A DNA stretch of 64,000 nt from positions 136,016,011 to 136,080,010 of the forward strand of contig OX375872.1 in the NCBI GenBank assembly GCA_947359465.1, read 5' to 3'. Below, piece after piece: positions 1-11,834 of this stretch (its first letter is position 1; each line of letters opens with the position of its first letter). The DNA is from Metellina segmentata (Eukaryota > Arthropoda > Arachnida > Araneae > Tetragnathidae). The notes below the pieces were generated by a model, which worked only from the letters and a program-made list of their open reading frames with translations, made no database searches and was not told the origin of the DNA. The translations under genes and the position numbers were made by a program.

Positions 1-129
1 TATGTTTAAAACCATAAATAAACTCTATAAGCCCTATCCAAGACTAGAAATTTGTTTCCCTTCTCCAACTGATAGAGAAGTACACTGATTTTTTTTAGAA
101 ATTTAAAATTGGTTAAAGAAACCCCGGTT
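1..129. other. AT-rich DNA, nothing recognised
   Basis: No frame of useful length, no RNA-like fold and no repeat unit is visible before the array that starts near 130. Confidence 0.5.
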
Positions 130-399
130 GGACGGTACATACTAAATTAGGCATATACTAAAATATAAAATAAATTTAAATTAGATACATTCTAAAATAG
201 TCACTAAATTAGGTACATTCTAAATTACTCGCTAAATTAGAGAGAGATACATTCTAAATTAGTCTCACTAAATTAAATACATACAAAATGAATTCCTAAT
301 TTAGAGAGAGAGAGAGTTACATACTAAATTAGTCACTAAATCAGAGATACATTCTAAATTAGTCACTAAATTAAATACATACAAAATGAATTCCTAATT

Positions 400-434
<35 letters not shown>

Positions 435-735
435 ACATACTAAATTAGTCACTAAATCAGAGATACATTCTAAGTTTGTCATTAAATTAGAGATACATAC
501 TAAATTAGTCACTAAATTAGAGATACATACCAAATTGGATTCATACTAAATTAGTGGCTAAATTAGTCACTAAATTAAATACAACATAAAATGCATTCTA
601 CTAACTAATCGCTAAATTGGACATACTAAATTAAACACTCAATTATATTTATACTTAATTAGTCGCTAAATTAGAGAGATCCATACTAAATTAGTTACTA
701 AATTAAATACATATAAAGTGCATTCTAAAAATATA
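130..735. repeat. Degenerate tandem array built on ACTAAATTAG
   Basis: The phrases ACTAAATTAG, TCACTAAATTAG and AGATACATACTAAATTAG recur throughout with loose spacing of about 20 to 40 bases. Two short (GA)n runs lie inside, the longer near 400-432. It is a low-complexity satellite-like tract with no coding content. Confidence 0.85.
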
Positions 736-741
736 AGACCG

Positions 742-1005
742 TGATAATTTGGACAAGTAACGGATTAAGAGAAAGACCGCCGTGTTCAAAGGGGGCTGGT
801 GCTCGTTAAATCTGTCGTAGCTTCAAGTTCCCTCACGTTGGCATGGTGTGGAAGTTTTGAGAGTGCCAGCACAGGTGCGACCTCGTCACCTGACCGTGGT
901 TAAAAATTAGTGATGATGTCCTCGGTACTTTCCTATCGGCTTGATATCGGACTGTCGCCAATGACCCGTTGTGTTGCTCCAGAGCGACATTAATTTAAAA
1001 ATACC
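742..1005 (+). repeat. SINE copy, Ala-like (type B) head, degenerate
   Basis: The body carries the family signature: a GGCTGGTGC block, AAATCTGTCGTAG, CCTCACGTTGGC, ACCTCGTCACCTGACCG and near the end CCCGTTGTGTTGCTCC. The preceding TTGGACAAGTAACGGATTA matches the start of the tRNA-Ala-like head seen best at 52475. The B-box is badly decayed, so transcription by Pol III looks unlikely for this copy. Confidence 0.75.
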
Positions 1006-2199
1006 AATATATAAACCTATAAAGTATCATGAGCCTGTAAAATATAAATATTTATACCTATAAATATACATATAAAACTGATGTGTAGTTGTAATGTTGA
1101 TGAAAGTTGAATTCTATAATTGTACTGAAGGTTACTGGAAACTGAAAATTCCTGTTATGTCTTCTAATACTGAAATAAGAGTGAAATTCCAAGTCTAATA
1201 ATTATAAAGAGACATCGTAACAGACAAGCATACAGAACGACACGAACAGCTTAAAGACTCAGATGCAACTAACTCACTGCATATCATGAAAAGGATTGCA
1301 ACTGACAAATGAACTGATAAGAATACGTATGCAGAAAACAGTAATATAAACACAGGAAAGAGTAATATTTAACACCAGTGATTTACGACTCATTAATGTA
1401 AACACTCGAAGGAAATATACAGCAATTTCCTTACAGTATTCCTAATTAAAAGTATTTGTTAGAAAATGTTGTTGGTACAAAATTTAAAAACGTTTGAGAA
1501 ATCAAAAGAAATTACGTTACTATTCGATCTTTTAACACTTATATAAGGCTAGCATTTAGTTTCGAAAATATCTTACTTCTAATTCAGTGATTAATAAAAC
1601 TATTTATTTTAATAAAAGTTCTTTTTTCAGTAGTTTTTTTTTTGTTTCCAAATCCAATTTTGAAAAAATCGATGTTAAGTCCCATACACATTTGAATGAC
1701 TATATAATTAACGTATGGAAGTTATAAAAATAAAAGAAGTTCTATGAAAACGAAATGGGTAAAAAGAAGCTATTAACGATGCTTGTAAAATATTTAACCA
1801 TTAATTATTGTCAGCATAAAGTAAAACTAAGAGATGAAAAAGTTTCTCTTATAACGAGTATCTAGAGAAAACTAATGAAGACACATGAACATTTTGTGCG
1901 ATTAATCACATTATTGTTGATGAATAAATAAAGAAGCTGTACTTAAAGCACTAAACATCCTCAAACACTTTTGAAATTCCTTAGTAAAAAATATTTCTGA
2001 TTGTGATAAAGAATAGTATTTTCAAGACAAATTGAACTTCGATTCAAATTCTTTAGAAGATTTTAAGAGCAAATCAAATGTATTGTTCTTTTGTCACGAA
2101 AATTAAAAGAAGTGACTATCTGTAGCATTTAACTCTGAGCGTCATGAGATTTTCGAGTACTGTAGTGTTGTTACTTTAACCCCGCAACCCATTTGTTGA
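1006..2199. other. AT-rich DNA without recognisable features
   Basis: Stops are dense in all frames. I see no TIRs, tandem units or RNA-like folds. Confidence 0.4.
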
Positions 2200-2204
2200 A
2201 TACA

Positions 2205-2375
2205 TAACCATTTATTGGTGGAAAGAATCCATGCATTTGTTCTTCATTTGGATATATTATATTGATCCTTTCTTAGAATAGAATCATTTGGACAGCTTAT
2301 ATTGATTCTTTTCTCGGAATTGAATGCTTTAAAATCCATAAGAAGTGGAATTACTTGTGTTAAACCCTCAGAGGG
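2205..2375 (-). repeat. TTCCAAAGGATT-family fragment plus an AACCCTCAGAGGGTTAA end
   Basis: Phrases such as ATATTGATCCTTTCTTAGAATAG are reverse-complement versions of the unit that forms long arrays at 37.5, 47.0 and 60.5 kb. The short palindrome TTAAACCCTCAGAGGGTTAA near 2360 resembles the ends of the TTAACCCTCC element family. Confidence 0.5.
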
Positions 2376-2591
2376 TTAAAAATGTAAAATGGTAATGGAC
2401 TCTTTCACTGTCAAATGAATAATTTACAGGAGAATATGGTTCACACCATTACGAGACAAAACTCGTCACTTTAAACATTAACATAATGATGAAAGAATGA
2501 AACAATATTGATAAATAATTGCTTCATAATACATAATTTAATGTACAAGAAACGTTTAAAGTCGGGATATTAACGTAAATTCAACCTTCGT

Positions 2592-2960
2592 CACAGTATC
2601 TATATAAATAAGAATGGAGTGTTTGTTTGTACATTCAATATTTTCGACCCATTTCAAGTTTTCTATCCGTTTTGGACCCTTCTGATGCCAAATCGCCTCT
2701 TTCGAATTTGGTGTCTGTCTGTCTGTGTGTTTGTCTCTATTTGTGTATTAGCCCTATAAACGTCCACACGGTTCAATATATTTTCATGGAAATTTGCATA
2801 CAGTAAGTACTTATCTTCGTTTAGTGAAAGGAATTGGTTTCGAAAGTCTGTCTGTCTGTCTTTCTGTTTTATGTTCGATTATGTGTTTGTGTGTTTGGCA
2901 CGCATCACATGAATTTTATTCCACATATGTGATTGCAATGTATTTTATTTTATACATTAT
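2592..2960 (+). mobile_element. Possible Helitron-like 5' end fragment
   Basis: Begins A|TCTATATAAATAAGAATGG followed by TGTTTGTTTGT and a (TGTC)n-like run, the same layout as the 5' ends at 22915 and 55535. No matching 3' CTAG terminus was found nearby, so extent and identity are uncertain. Confidence 0.3.
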
Positions 2961-5426
2961 TTATTAGTTTAGTGAATGCAATATTAAACATATTTTATTT
3001 TTTTATATTTAGTCGAGTTTCAAGCTGAAACACCTGAGTAAGTATACTTAAATCAACCATAATTTGGTAGTTTTGGAAAAATTGGAATGTATATTGAAAA
3101 TAACGATTACTTCGATTGCTTTACCAGTACTGCTGAAAAAGTAATTATTCTTCAAAAAATAATTTTTTTTATGGAATTTCAGCTCTGATATTTCATTTAT
3201 TTCGAGTCTTATTTTTGTTCATTGCGCAATGAAAACGATTTCCGTATATTTGGGACAGACGATATTTTTCAACGCGAACGAGAATGAACTAGATCGCTCG
3301 AGCAGTGGTATTTTCTGTTTCTTTCACTCTGAATTAATTTCACATTTATAAATGTTGTGCACTTTTTAGTTGTAAGTGGCAACTGTGCAAAATCACGAGA
3401 TAAAAGAAGAATCAAGAATTAGTGTCATTAAAACAATTTTTTCCCGATAACTTTTATTTTGTTTTGTATCGCTGTTTTCTTTTGTTTTCTTTTTTAAATA
3501 TTTATTATTTTAACAAATTGTATTTCCTGTTCATCACACGCAACACAATCACAAAGTATTCGACCCTAAGTGGCAGGTAAGTTAGAATAAATCAAATTTT
3601 AAGTGTAACTGTGCCGTTATTGAAAGTATAATGCCGTTATTGAAAAAGTAATAATGTTTAAAACATCTAAACTAAAACTGTTCAAACATTAAAATATTCT
3701 TTGTCATAATGACAGGAGAAAATGGCAAAATTCAACAATGTCGCATGCCTGATACAAGAATACCACAAGTAAAAAAACATAGTTTTGTTGATTATGAGTG
3801 CGAGACTCACCGTAAACCGACATTTTTATTAACTGAATTTAACATGAAAAGAACTTAAGAAAGGGAAATCCAAAAATCCCTCAAAATCGTCTTTGATAGT
3901 AGTAACCATAGGGTCACCTTTCGGCATTTTGAAGCTTTATGATACAGCGAGGGTGCGATGTATGTGAAATATATTACATGAATGGATATGGCATGTGAAG
4001 GATTTGTGTCCAAAGTAAGTTGTAGAAATTAAAAAGATGGCAAATGGTGTTAAAATAATTTTTATGCTACGAATGACATAAGTGATTATATATTTTGATC
4101 ATCTCTTCCATATAGAGTTAACCTTGTTTCAAACCGAGTTAGGTTTGCTAGTAATAATTAATGTAACTACGCATGATAAAATTAACAGAAGACTTCAACT
4201 ACCCATTCTAAAATTAATATTTTGCAATTAAAATAACTCTATAAGATTATCTATGTAACCACTATCAATCAAATTTTTGGTTTAAGATATCCGAACACGT
4301 TGAAAATTTCATTTTTTTTTGTTTTACCAGAAACTCCAAAATTAGTTTTTCATCATATTATATAGACTAATAATTTGACTTTCCAAAATATATTTGAATT
4401 TTTCTCTAAGTTAAGTAGTTGCAGAGATATTAAGATTTTAATCAAGGCGGTAAAACCGAAAGTAGGTATGGAAAACACCGGAAGTTACCGTTAAAAGATC
4501 AAAAACCTGTTGAAACTGAAATTTAAACTTTTTTATTTTTTGCAAATATAATTTTAGAAAGGTTTCTCAAATGTTTAAATGGTGTCTCTTCGAAATATTG
4601 TGAACATTTTTAAAGAAAATTGCAGAACAAAATTGTTTACACAAACAAGTAAAAGCAAGAGAGAGCAAATGATACACTTCAAACTATGTTTTACTCTAAA
4701 TAAATCTTTATGCATTATTTATTCACTTCAAATGTCCAGAAAATTAGAAAGCTTAAGATATCCGAAAGAATTTTTTTCACGGATATCGAAACGATTCTTC
4801 GAATGGTGAAAAAACGAAATAAAATTAATAGTATAGATACAAAGCATTTACTAGTACTTGAGAAATCAATCGAAGTCACATGATAGCGACAATATCTTAA
4901 GGAAAGCACAGAAATTAATATGCGACACAAAACTTTACCAATGAATGACAAACAAACTAAATAAAATTGAAAGTATCCTATTAACTAATAAATTGAAACG
5001 ATTCAGATTTACGTTTAAATTCAAAACGTTTTTTCGAAAAATCCCAAACTCAGACTACTCAATACTTAAGTAAATTATAGACGTGAAATACAGGTAGACT
5101 GAGTATTGATATTGAGAGGACCTTAAAAAAGTGACCATCTTGACGACTAATACACAGTTGAGTTCTCTGTGAAAAATGAACTTGGTTAGCCGATTTGGCG
5201 TATTATCGTGTCGTTAGGCAATACAACATCTAATGACAGGTTAGGTGCTTGAATGGACATATCTATAGAGTGTCGAGAAAATTGGTGAAATCGCCAAAGT
5301 CTATAAAGTCTATTACTATGTCTCGTGCACCAATAAGATGATGGATCAATGTATGGGGGTCTTCTCCCGTCCCTTGGACCAATCGGAGGATAAATGTTTG
5401 GTTCCACTCAACTGACGAAAGTAGTC
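2961..5426. other. AT-rich DNA, no gene recognised
   Basis: Short open frames at 4579-4809 (+) and 4715-4951 (-) overlap each other, are low-complexity and resemble no family I know. No repeat structure is evident. Confidence 0.4.
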
Positions 5427-5429
5427 TAA

Positions 5430-6519
5430 AGGCTGCTACACACTAGTCCAGTAATTTAGTAGAGTAGCGAGTAATTTAGTAACTAAATGAGTTGGGACAA
5501 AACTATTTAGTCGAGTAGTTTAGTAAAACGATTTAGTGAACTCGTTCAAGTCAATGGATAGTAGGGGGTCGAGCAGTGCCTCCCACCCCACTCCACTAAC
5601 CACTAGCGTGCCACTAGACAGGTGTGAAGCCGTCTGCTTAGTAGAGTTTATTAGTTATTCGTTTTCATTTCGCGGGGTCTATTTCTTGTGTGTGTGTTTT
5701 TTTGTTAAAATATGCCTATTACACATGAGTTTTCAATTTTGTTAACAGTTTGTTGATCGTCTGTATCGCGGATCATTTTCCTAGCTGAAATTTGAATTAA
5801 TTATTTTTCTTAAGTCAATAAATGTGTTCTGTTTAAATGTTTAACGTTTTTTATTATCTTAACGGTCTTATTATCTTATCTATCACGGCACCATGATTCG
5901 TTGGATTGATGATACTACTGACAAATTTGTTGCTGCTTTTGTGGAACAGGAGTGATTATGGAGTGTGAAGTTTTCCCTGTACAAAAATAAAGCATCCAAG
6001 GCAGTTGCAATCGATTAGTTAGAAAAAACGATGGAAATACCGGATCTTCACGAGAAGGAAATCAAACGAAAAATTCAAAACATTAGGAAAGTATTTCGTA
6101 TTTATTTTTAAACTAGCAGGAATTAATTACCCGGTATTGCTCGGGTTGAACTAATTAAATGTTGATTGAAAAGTGATAAGACTAATCACTTCTCTTTCGT
6201 AAAAAAATGCTGGTTTCATTTAAGTGTACGGAAAGTAATTTTTAATATCGTTTTAACTTTTACATCGCTTCTATTTACATCGGACGCAAATATGTATACA
6301 TGATACATCCATCTGTATCATATCATCTTTACTTTATTTCATATAATCTTTTTCATTGTGATTTAGATTCGCTCTCCGCATCATCTTTAGCAGTTGACAC
6401 TCGAACACCAACTTAACCAGGTGTGTAAAACCACTCCCTCCCTTGCCGTTTTTTCGTTTAGTAGAGCTTCTAAATGACTAGCTACTCGACTAAATTACTG
6501 GCCTAGTACACAGCAGCCT
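5430..6519. mobile_element. PIF/Harbinger-like element (1,090 bp, TAA TSD)
   Basis: The termini AGGCTGCTACACACTAG and CTAGTACACAGCAGCCT form imperfect inverted repeats of about 50 bp that continue with CCAGTAATTTAG on both arms. A TAA lies immediately outside each end (5427-5429 and 6520-6522), matching the TWA target duplication of PIF/Harbinger. The interior holds a MADF-like coding remnant at 5893-6111; Harbinger elements are known to carry such a second, Myb/SANT-like gene. No DDE transposase remnant is visible at this length, so the copy is non-autonomous. Confidence 0.7.
5893..6111 (+). pseudogene. MADF (Myb/SANT-like) domain remnant
   Basis: Starting at the ATG, 73 codons read through two in-frame stops (codons 21 and 42). 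The fragments FVEQE, LWSVKFSLYKNK, LEKTMEIPD and IKRKIQNIRKVF follow the order of a MADF domain: a glutamate-ending first helix, LW plus a spaced K-rich stretch, then a basic helix before the linker tryptophan position. In Harbinger elements this protein is a DNA-binding partner that helps the transposase. The stops make it non-functional here. I infer the family from pattern only, so moderate confidence. Confidence 0.5.
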
Positions 6520-7105
6520 TAAGAGTCATGTTAATATTAGGTGTTGTCAGATGATTCTGGTCACATAAAAAGTTTAGCGTTGTTCACTCTAGTTTTCTTA
6601 TTTATTATATGGTGTAAGCACGATTTAATTTAGCCTTGTACCGACCTCTAAATCTTGCAATTCACAGAATAATAAAAAATCATAAAACTAATCCCTCTGA
6701 TGTACAATTCAGCTAAACCAACTCGACTATTATATATTTAAGGAAGCATTCTCTCTCCATCTCTTTTAACAAAAATAAGAGGATTTGATTACTTCTGTTC
6801 TTGTAAAGGCTTCCATTTTTGTCAAAAACGTAATCCCGTAAGTCGGAAATCTCATGGAAAGATTTCTTCAAACAGGATTTGTATTTCACTCCTAGTGTCA
6901 ATTCCAGCCACACAGCTTTCTTATGATGGACTCATATTTGAGAGCCACTGGGTAAAAACATCTTATTGCCTTATCTTGACTCTTATCTCAAATGGAATGA
7001 CATGGAATCAAATTGAAAGGTGAATCAAACGAAATCTCACATCGGCATCAAAATCTAAGGTTGCATGAAGAAAAAGACCCAGAAAATGTCACTTTAAAGT
7101 AGCAG
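6520..7105. other. No feature recognised
   Basis: A/T-rich with dense stops. A small minus-strand frame at 6713-6913 has no recognisable motif. Confidence 0.4.
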
Positions 7106-8060
7106 GCTTAAAGTGATCGTTTCAACATATAGAAATTGCTTTATAGTTGTGTTTTTACTAACCGAATATTGCAGTAATGGGTTTAATGGAATATTTTTTA
7201 CAAATATGAAAGGGTATGAATAAATTACGGAATATTATTTTATTTATATTTTGTCATCACTATATATCACTTCGTTCTAAACTTTAAGATATATTTACTT
7301 TTTCAAAGTCGAAGAGAAGTTGTTTTCATGATTTTGTTTCATGAGATGCCTTTTTTTATGATACACTATAATCAAAGAATATAACATTCTATAAGCGTCT
7401 AATAGCTTAAAGTGTTTGTTTCAACATGTAGAATTTTCATTATAGTTGTGTTTCTACTTATCGAATATTCCAAATATTGCAGTATGCTTTTCTCTGGAAT
7501 ATTTTGTACATGAAGTAAGGATACGAAACAAAATTACGGAATAATATTATTTTCTTTATATCATTATATAGCATATCGGCTGTACTTTAAAGTATATGTA
7601 CTTTTTAATGTTAATTTGAAGTTATATTCATGTTATTATTTTACGAGACGTTTACGCAGTAATTAAAGAGTATAGCTTATTCTCCCAAGCGTCTGATTGC
7701 TTATAGTGTCAGTTTCATAATCTAGGAATTCCCTTAAAAATGTATTTCTAGTGACTGAATATTGCAGTAAAAAAGTAACTGGAATATTTTTAGATGATGT
7801 AAAACTACGAAATAATTCTGAATTACTGTTTTACTTACATCCTAATGACTATATATCAGTACCCATTCCTAACTTTAATGATCTAATCTTTCATTTTGGG
7901 ATATATCCCGGACCGTCCCCAATAGCCTGTTAGAGCGCTCCAATGCTACGAAATTGAAATACCTCCAATCTAACTTTAATGCACTTACTATTTAAAGTTG
8001 TTTTCATGTTTTTATCTTTATCAGACGTTTTCATTTTAATAATCGAAAATAATTCTCTCG
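7106..8060. repeat. Tandem triplication, ~300-bp unit
   Basis: Three diverged copies begin near 7106, 7411 and 7706. Each carries the order GTTTCA(A)CAT.TAG, TATAGTTGTGTTT, GAATATTGCAGTA, TGGAATATTTT, then an ATATC block and TTCATG. The third copy is interrupted by a SINE 3' fragment at 7878-7945 and resumes at TTTAAAGTTGTTTTCATG. No coding potential is seen. Confidence 0.7.
7878..7945 (+). repeat. SINE 3'-end fragment
   Basis: TTTTGGGATATATCCCGGACC followed by CAATAGCCTGTTAGAGCGCTCC matches the tail region of the SINE body (GATCCCGGACCGTCGCCAATAG). Head and 5' body are absent. Confidence 0.6.
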
Positions 8061-8099
8061 AATTTTTAACCCACTGAACGTCGAAATGACCGAGTAGTA

Positions 8100-9110
8100 A
8101 TGTACTGTTTTGTCCCGACAACACACGTAATGACTACATAATCTTATGTATTAGCAGATAGAATCCCAGAAAAAATTCAGGTCAAAACTGGTTGGAAGTC
8201 ATCTAGGGAAGACTAAAGTTGAAGAACGAATATATGCGTGTGAACCCATCAGATGGTTAATAAACCTGCCATAATAACGGCATCAAATACAAGTCACGCA
8301 TGTGTCAAACGACAAGAAAATATTTATGATTTATATTTTATGTAAATATTACACTATTTACCGTCTTTTAATGATAAATAGTTGATAGATCACATAATGC
8401 CGAAATAACCTTATATATTAGTTGAAAGAATCCTAGAAAAAATTCAGATAAAACATGGTTGGAAGTCATTTAGGGAAGACTGCAAGTTGAAGAACGAATA
8501 TATGCGTGTGAACCCATCAGAAGGTTAATAAATCTGCCACAATAATGACATCAAATACAAGTCACGCATGTATCAAACGCTCAAATAAATGATGCTTTCT
8601 TATTAAGATGCGGTAATTTAATTTGTACTGTGTGCTTCCAATAGCTGAAATACTATCTAGATAGTTTCATTAATGATGCTGCTCAGTTATATTCGCAAAA
8701 ACGTTCAACTATTTATCATCTTTTAATGATAAACTGATAGATCACATAAGATCGAAATAACCTTGAAAATTAGTTGAAAGAATCCTAGAATAATTAAGAT
8801 CAAAACTGGTTGAAGTTCATCTAGGGAAGACTGCAAGATATAGAACTGATATATGCGTGTGAAGAGCAGATACAACAGCTTATATATGCAGGGGGTTAAC
8901 GAATCTGTCACAATGGCGATATCAAATACAAGAGTCACGCACATTTCTTACCATTCACATACCTATCTTCTTATTAAGATGCGGCAGTTTAATTTGTTCT
9001 GTGTGCTTCCAATAGCTGAAATACTGGCTAGATAGTTTCATTAATGATGCTGCTCAGTTAGATTTGCAAAAACTTTCAACTATTTATCATTCTAATGAAG
9101 CAGAGTTTTG
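8100..9110. repeat. Tandem triplication, ~350-bp unit
   Basis: Three copies (about 8130, 8391, 8743) share AAACTGGTTGGAAGTCAT, TAGGGAAGACT, ATATATGCGTGTGAA, AGGTTAATAAA and CAAATACAAGTCACGCA; copies two and three also share GATGATGCTTTC/TCTTATTAAGATGCGG. The cores CACATA at 8391 and 8743 lie 352 bases apart. A solitary related fragment sits at 61066-61160. Confidence 0.75.
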
Positions 9111-9464
9111 TATCTTAATTGACTGCCTCTCCTTAGAGAAGCTCGAATGATGAGGGTAAATTACAGGGCTAAAATGATGCAAATTAATTTTCGCAGATAA
9201 TTGATATATTCTCTCTTGGTGTATCGGAACGCTATGTAATTTTTAATGTTTAATATATTTCGCTGTGTCAGATAAAAATTGAATGCATTAATACTTTGCC
9301 TATAACGAAGTAATGTGTGTAAAACAGTGTGCTGGTTTAATTATATGCTTTGGATTTACTTCCAAAACTTGTTCCTAAACGTATCCTGTTCGTGAAATTG
9401 GGGCTACTAAAATTACCTCAGAAGCTGCTACCAGATATAATAGCGTGACGTGTAATATATAGTT

Positions 9465-9535
9465 ACACTAGCAAAATACCCGACCTTACTCGGTTTGAAT
9501 TGGTTTACTCTAGATTGAAGAGTAAATGGACCCCC
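9465..9535 (-). mobile_element. Possible Helitron-like 3' end, reversed
   Basis: ACTAGCAAAATACCCG ... CTCGGTTTGAA resembles ACTAGCAGGAATTAATTACCCG ... at 6113. Read on the minus strand both end in CTAGT after a small GC-rich hairpin, as expected of Helitron 3' ends. Extent is unknown. Confidence 0.25.
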
Positions 9536-9754
9536 CCCCATCTCCAATTTTATTATACGGTATTTGAATTAAATTTCTAAATTGGGGTTGGAGACGAACA
9601 CAGAATTTTATATTCGTCTTTTTAAAATAGAAATCGGAACACTCGGTTCTTAATAATTAAACACGAACAATATCTTTTTTTTTGGTATGTGAACACTACC
9701 TTTTTTAATTTTTATAATTTGAATGCAACACGAATTTAACTGTCATTAATTTTA

Positions 9755-10172
9755 GGGTTTTGTTGGACGAAGTGGATAGTGGCATTTGACGGAGATCTTC
9801 GGCTATACCTCATCGAGACGACGGATCACAACGAACGCTGAAGGAAGACAAGACTTGAGCCTGCCCTCCGTGGAGAGTCTTCAGTTGTTTCAAAAGGATC
9901 GGACCAAGAAGCAAACTTCGTGGTCATTCGTCCATGCGTTCTTCAAAAATCTTGTGAGACCTTTGTGGCTCATATTTATCCTCTGTGTGGACTAAACCGT
10001 AAATTCCTCCCAAGAACAGTGCATCATCCTCTGTGGATTTAAACACGTTAGAACATTGCACGTTTCCAGACGATTTGCCCTCTGTGCATCTCATTACGAA
10101 TTAAGATCAACGTGACAATTAATGTGTATCGTCTTTATTACTATACCAATAAATGTTGTGTTTGAAAACACG
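9755..10172 (+). other. Candidate terminal exon / retrotransposed 3' end with polyA signal
   Basis: The stretch is less AT-rich than its flanks. A pyrimidine-rich tract ending ATTAATTTTAG precedes it (an acceptor-like site at about 9754). One frame then reads CWTKWIVAFDGDLRLYLIE and on to a stop at about 9838, with AATAAA at 10148-10153. It could equally be the 3' end of a retrotransposed transcript. I recognise no protein family and cannot see an upstream exon. Confidence 0.25.
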
Positions 10173-10240
10173 TGGACTCATTCCCAAATACCACATCAAG
10201 TAATTGTTACAGAGCCATTTATGTGTTGACCCCATGTATA

Positions 10241-10792
10241 CAGGGTGCGGCAGAAAGAACATTCTGATTTGGAACGTCAGTAAAAAAATACAAAGCAGAG
10301 AAAGAAATATTTTATACCTAAGAAGTACACAGTATACGATTGTCATCCATTACGTTCTGAAGAGTACATCAGTTAAATGGCGACCGTCAATGTCGATGCA
10401 GTTTTGAAGTCTCTTTCGGAAATTTTGCAGTGATCTGCGGACCATGTCTCGCGGAGTCGCCGTGATATCTTGCGTAATCGCTGTCTGTGGGGCTATCACA
10501 AATCAAAAATGTACCAACACCGACCAACAAATTTGCAAGCACTCAAAGGAGCAATTACGCAAGAAATCACGGCGATTCCGCTGGACATGGTCCTCAGATC
10601 AAAATTTCCGAAAGAGACTGCAAAACTGCATCGACATTCACGATCGCCATTTTACTGATGTACTCTTCAAAAATTAATGGATGACAATGGCATACTGTGT
10701 ACTTCTTAGGTATAAAAGATTTCCTTCTCTATCTTGCTTTGTATTTTCTTTATTGACGTTCAAAATCAGAACGTTCTTTCTGCCGCATCCTG
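10241..10792. mobile_element. Palindromic mariner-type derivative (552 bp)
   Basis: Ends CAGGGTGCGGCAGAAAGAAC and its near inverted copy, each followed outside by TA. The inverted similarity runs for about 230 bp per arm around a centre near 10480-10555. Each arm, read outward, encodes the same transposase C-terminus: the left arm on the minus strand gives ITQDITATPRDMVRRS then FRKRLQNCIDIDGRHLTD ending in a stop, and the right arm on the plus strand gives ITQEITAIPLDMVLRS and a decayed version of the rest. The element is therefore two copies of one transposon 3' end joined head to head, not an ordinary internal deletion. Confidence 0.8.
10444..10680 (+). pseudogene. Mariner-type transposase C-terminal remnant (right arm)
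   Basis: Around 10480-10590 the frame reads LWGYHKSKMYQHRPTNLQAL then KGAITQEITAIPLDMVLRS, the classic ...FLWGxLKxxVYxxxP... region just after the third catalytic Asp of mariner-type transposases. A frameshift near 10600 separates it from FRKRLQNCIDIHDRHFTD. The catalytic Asp residues are all absent. It lies inside the palindromic element and is not functional. Confidence 0.7.
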
Positions 10793-11227
10793 TATATTGA
10801 AGATACCTAGAATTTGGTAAAACTGTGAGAAGGACATAGAAAAGAGATTATTCTGTATCCTCCAGTTCCTATAATTTTCTCTCACTGATGCACTCTTTCA
10901 AAGTAAATTACGATTTATTTTAACTTGAATCAACATTTAAAAAATATAAATTCTTGTAACATTGATAGGATTCACATAATAAATTATCCACTTACTCAAA
11001 TATGCTTTTTCATGCTGCATAGAAAGAAAATAATGTCCTTACCTGTAAAAACAAACACGTATATTAGAAAAGGGGTGCATATTAGCATATTTATAGTCCA
11101 CTCAGTTCAAAATCCAAAGTTTTTTTAGCCTGAATGAATATCAGAATAATCAGTACTAAACAAACCTTTGGATTACGAAAAACTGAAATATACACTTCGG
11201 CTCATTTTCCCAACCTGTTCCTCCTTG
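10793..11227. other. No feature recognised
   Basis: AT-rich spacer. The small frame at 10925-11128 has no motif. Confidence 0.4.
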
Positions 11228-11417
11228 CTTTAGCTCTCTCGTTGGCGTGATGTGGAAGATTGAAGAGTGAAATGCTAGATTAGATATCTATCTCGTCATC
11301 TGACCGCGTTTCGAAATTACGAGGTGTTATCCCCTCTGGTCCCTTCAGGATATAAGACAGACCGCGTTAATAGTCCGTTTTGTTGCACTAGTGCGATGTT
11401 ACTAAAACTACCTACCA
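11228..11417 (+). repeat. SINE body fragment
   Basis: GTTGGCGTGATGTGGAAG, CTCGTCATCTGACCG, ATTACGAGGTGTTATCC and the ACCTACC tail identify it. The tRNA-like head is missing. Confidence 0.75.
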
Positions 11418-11566
11418 TGCTTATGCGCAAATATAGTATTGCATTGCACTTTTAATGCTTCTTGATTCAAATAAAATTTTACGGTGTGTGACCAATCCTG
11501 AAAAGTGTTTTTCCCGAGTTACACACATGTATATCTTTCTACCACTGATTGCTTATCGTACAATTA

Positions 11567-11834
11567 TGGTAGGTAGGTTGTTATTTAAGTTGCTCTCTCT
11601 GGAGCAATATAACAGGCTATTGTCAACGATTCGGGATCAATCCCAAAAGAAAATATCCGAAGACAACACCTCGTAATTTTGAATCACGGTTAGATGTCGA
11701 ATTCAACAGTTGGCATCACACTTTCCAAACTTCCACACCAGGCCAACGTGCGGACATTAGCTGTGTACACGATGGCATTGGGCTGAACCGAGTTTCGAAT
11801 TCGCAATTGCTAATCTGTTACTCTTCCATACCGG
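11567..11834 (-). repeat. SINE copy, Ala-like (type B) head
   Basis: On the minus strand it runs from a decayed head (GGAAGAGTAACAGATTAGCA) through CCAACGTG/CACGTTGG, the TCGGGATCAATCC block and a (TACC)-type tail starting at 11567. The B-box is mutated. Confidence 0.75.

Noticed and set aside
9786..9995. 69-codon frame as a protein-coding gene
   Set aside because: It does not start with ATG, and an in-frame stop lies three codons upstream. Kept only as part of the terminal-exon candidate.
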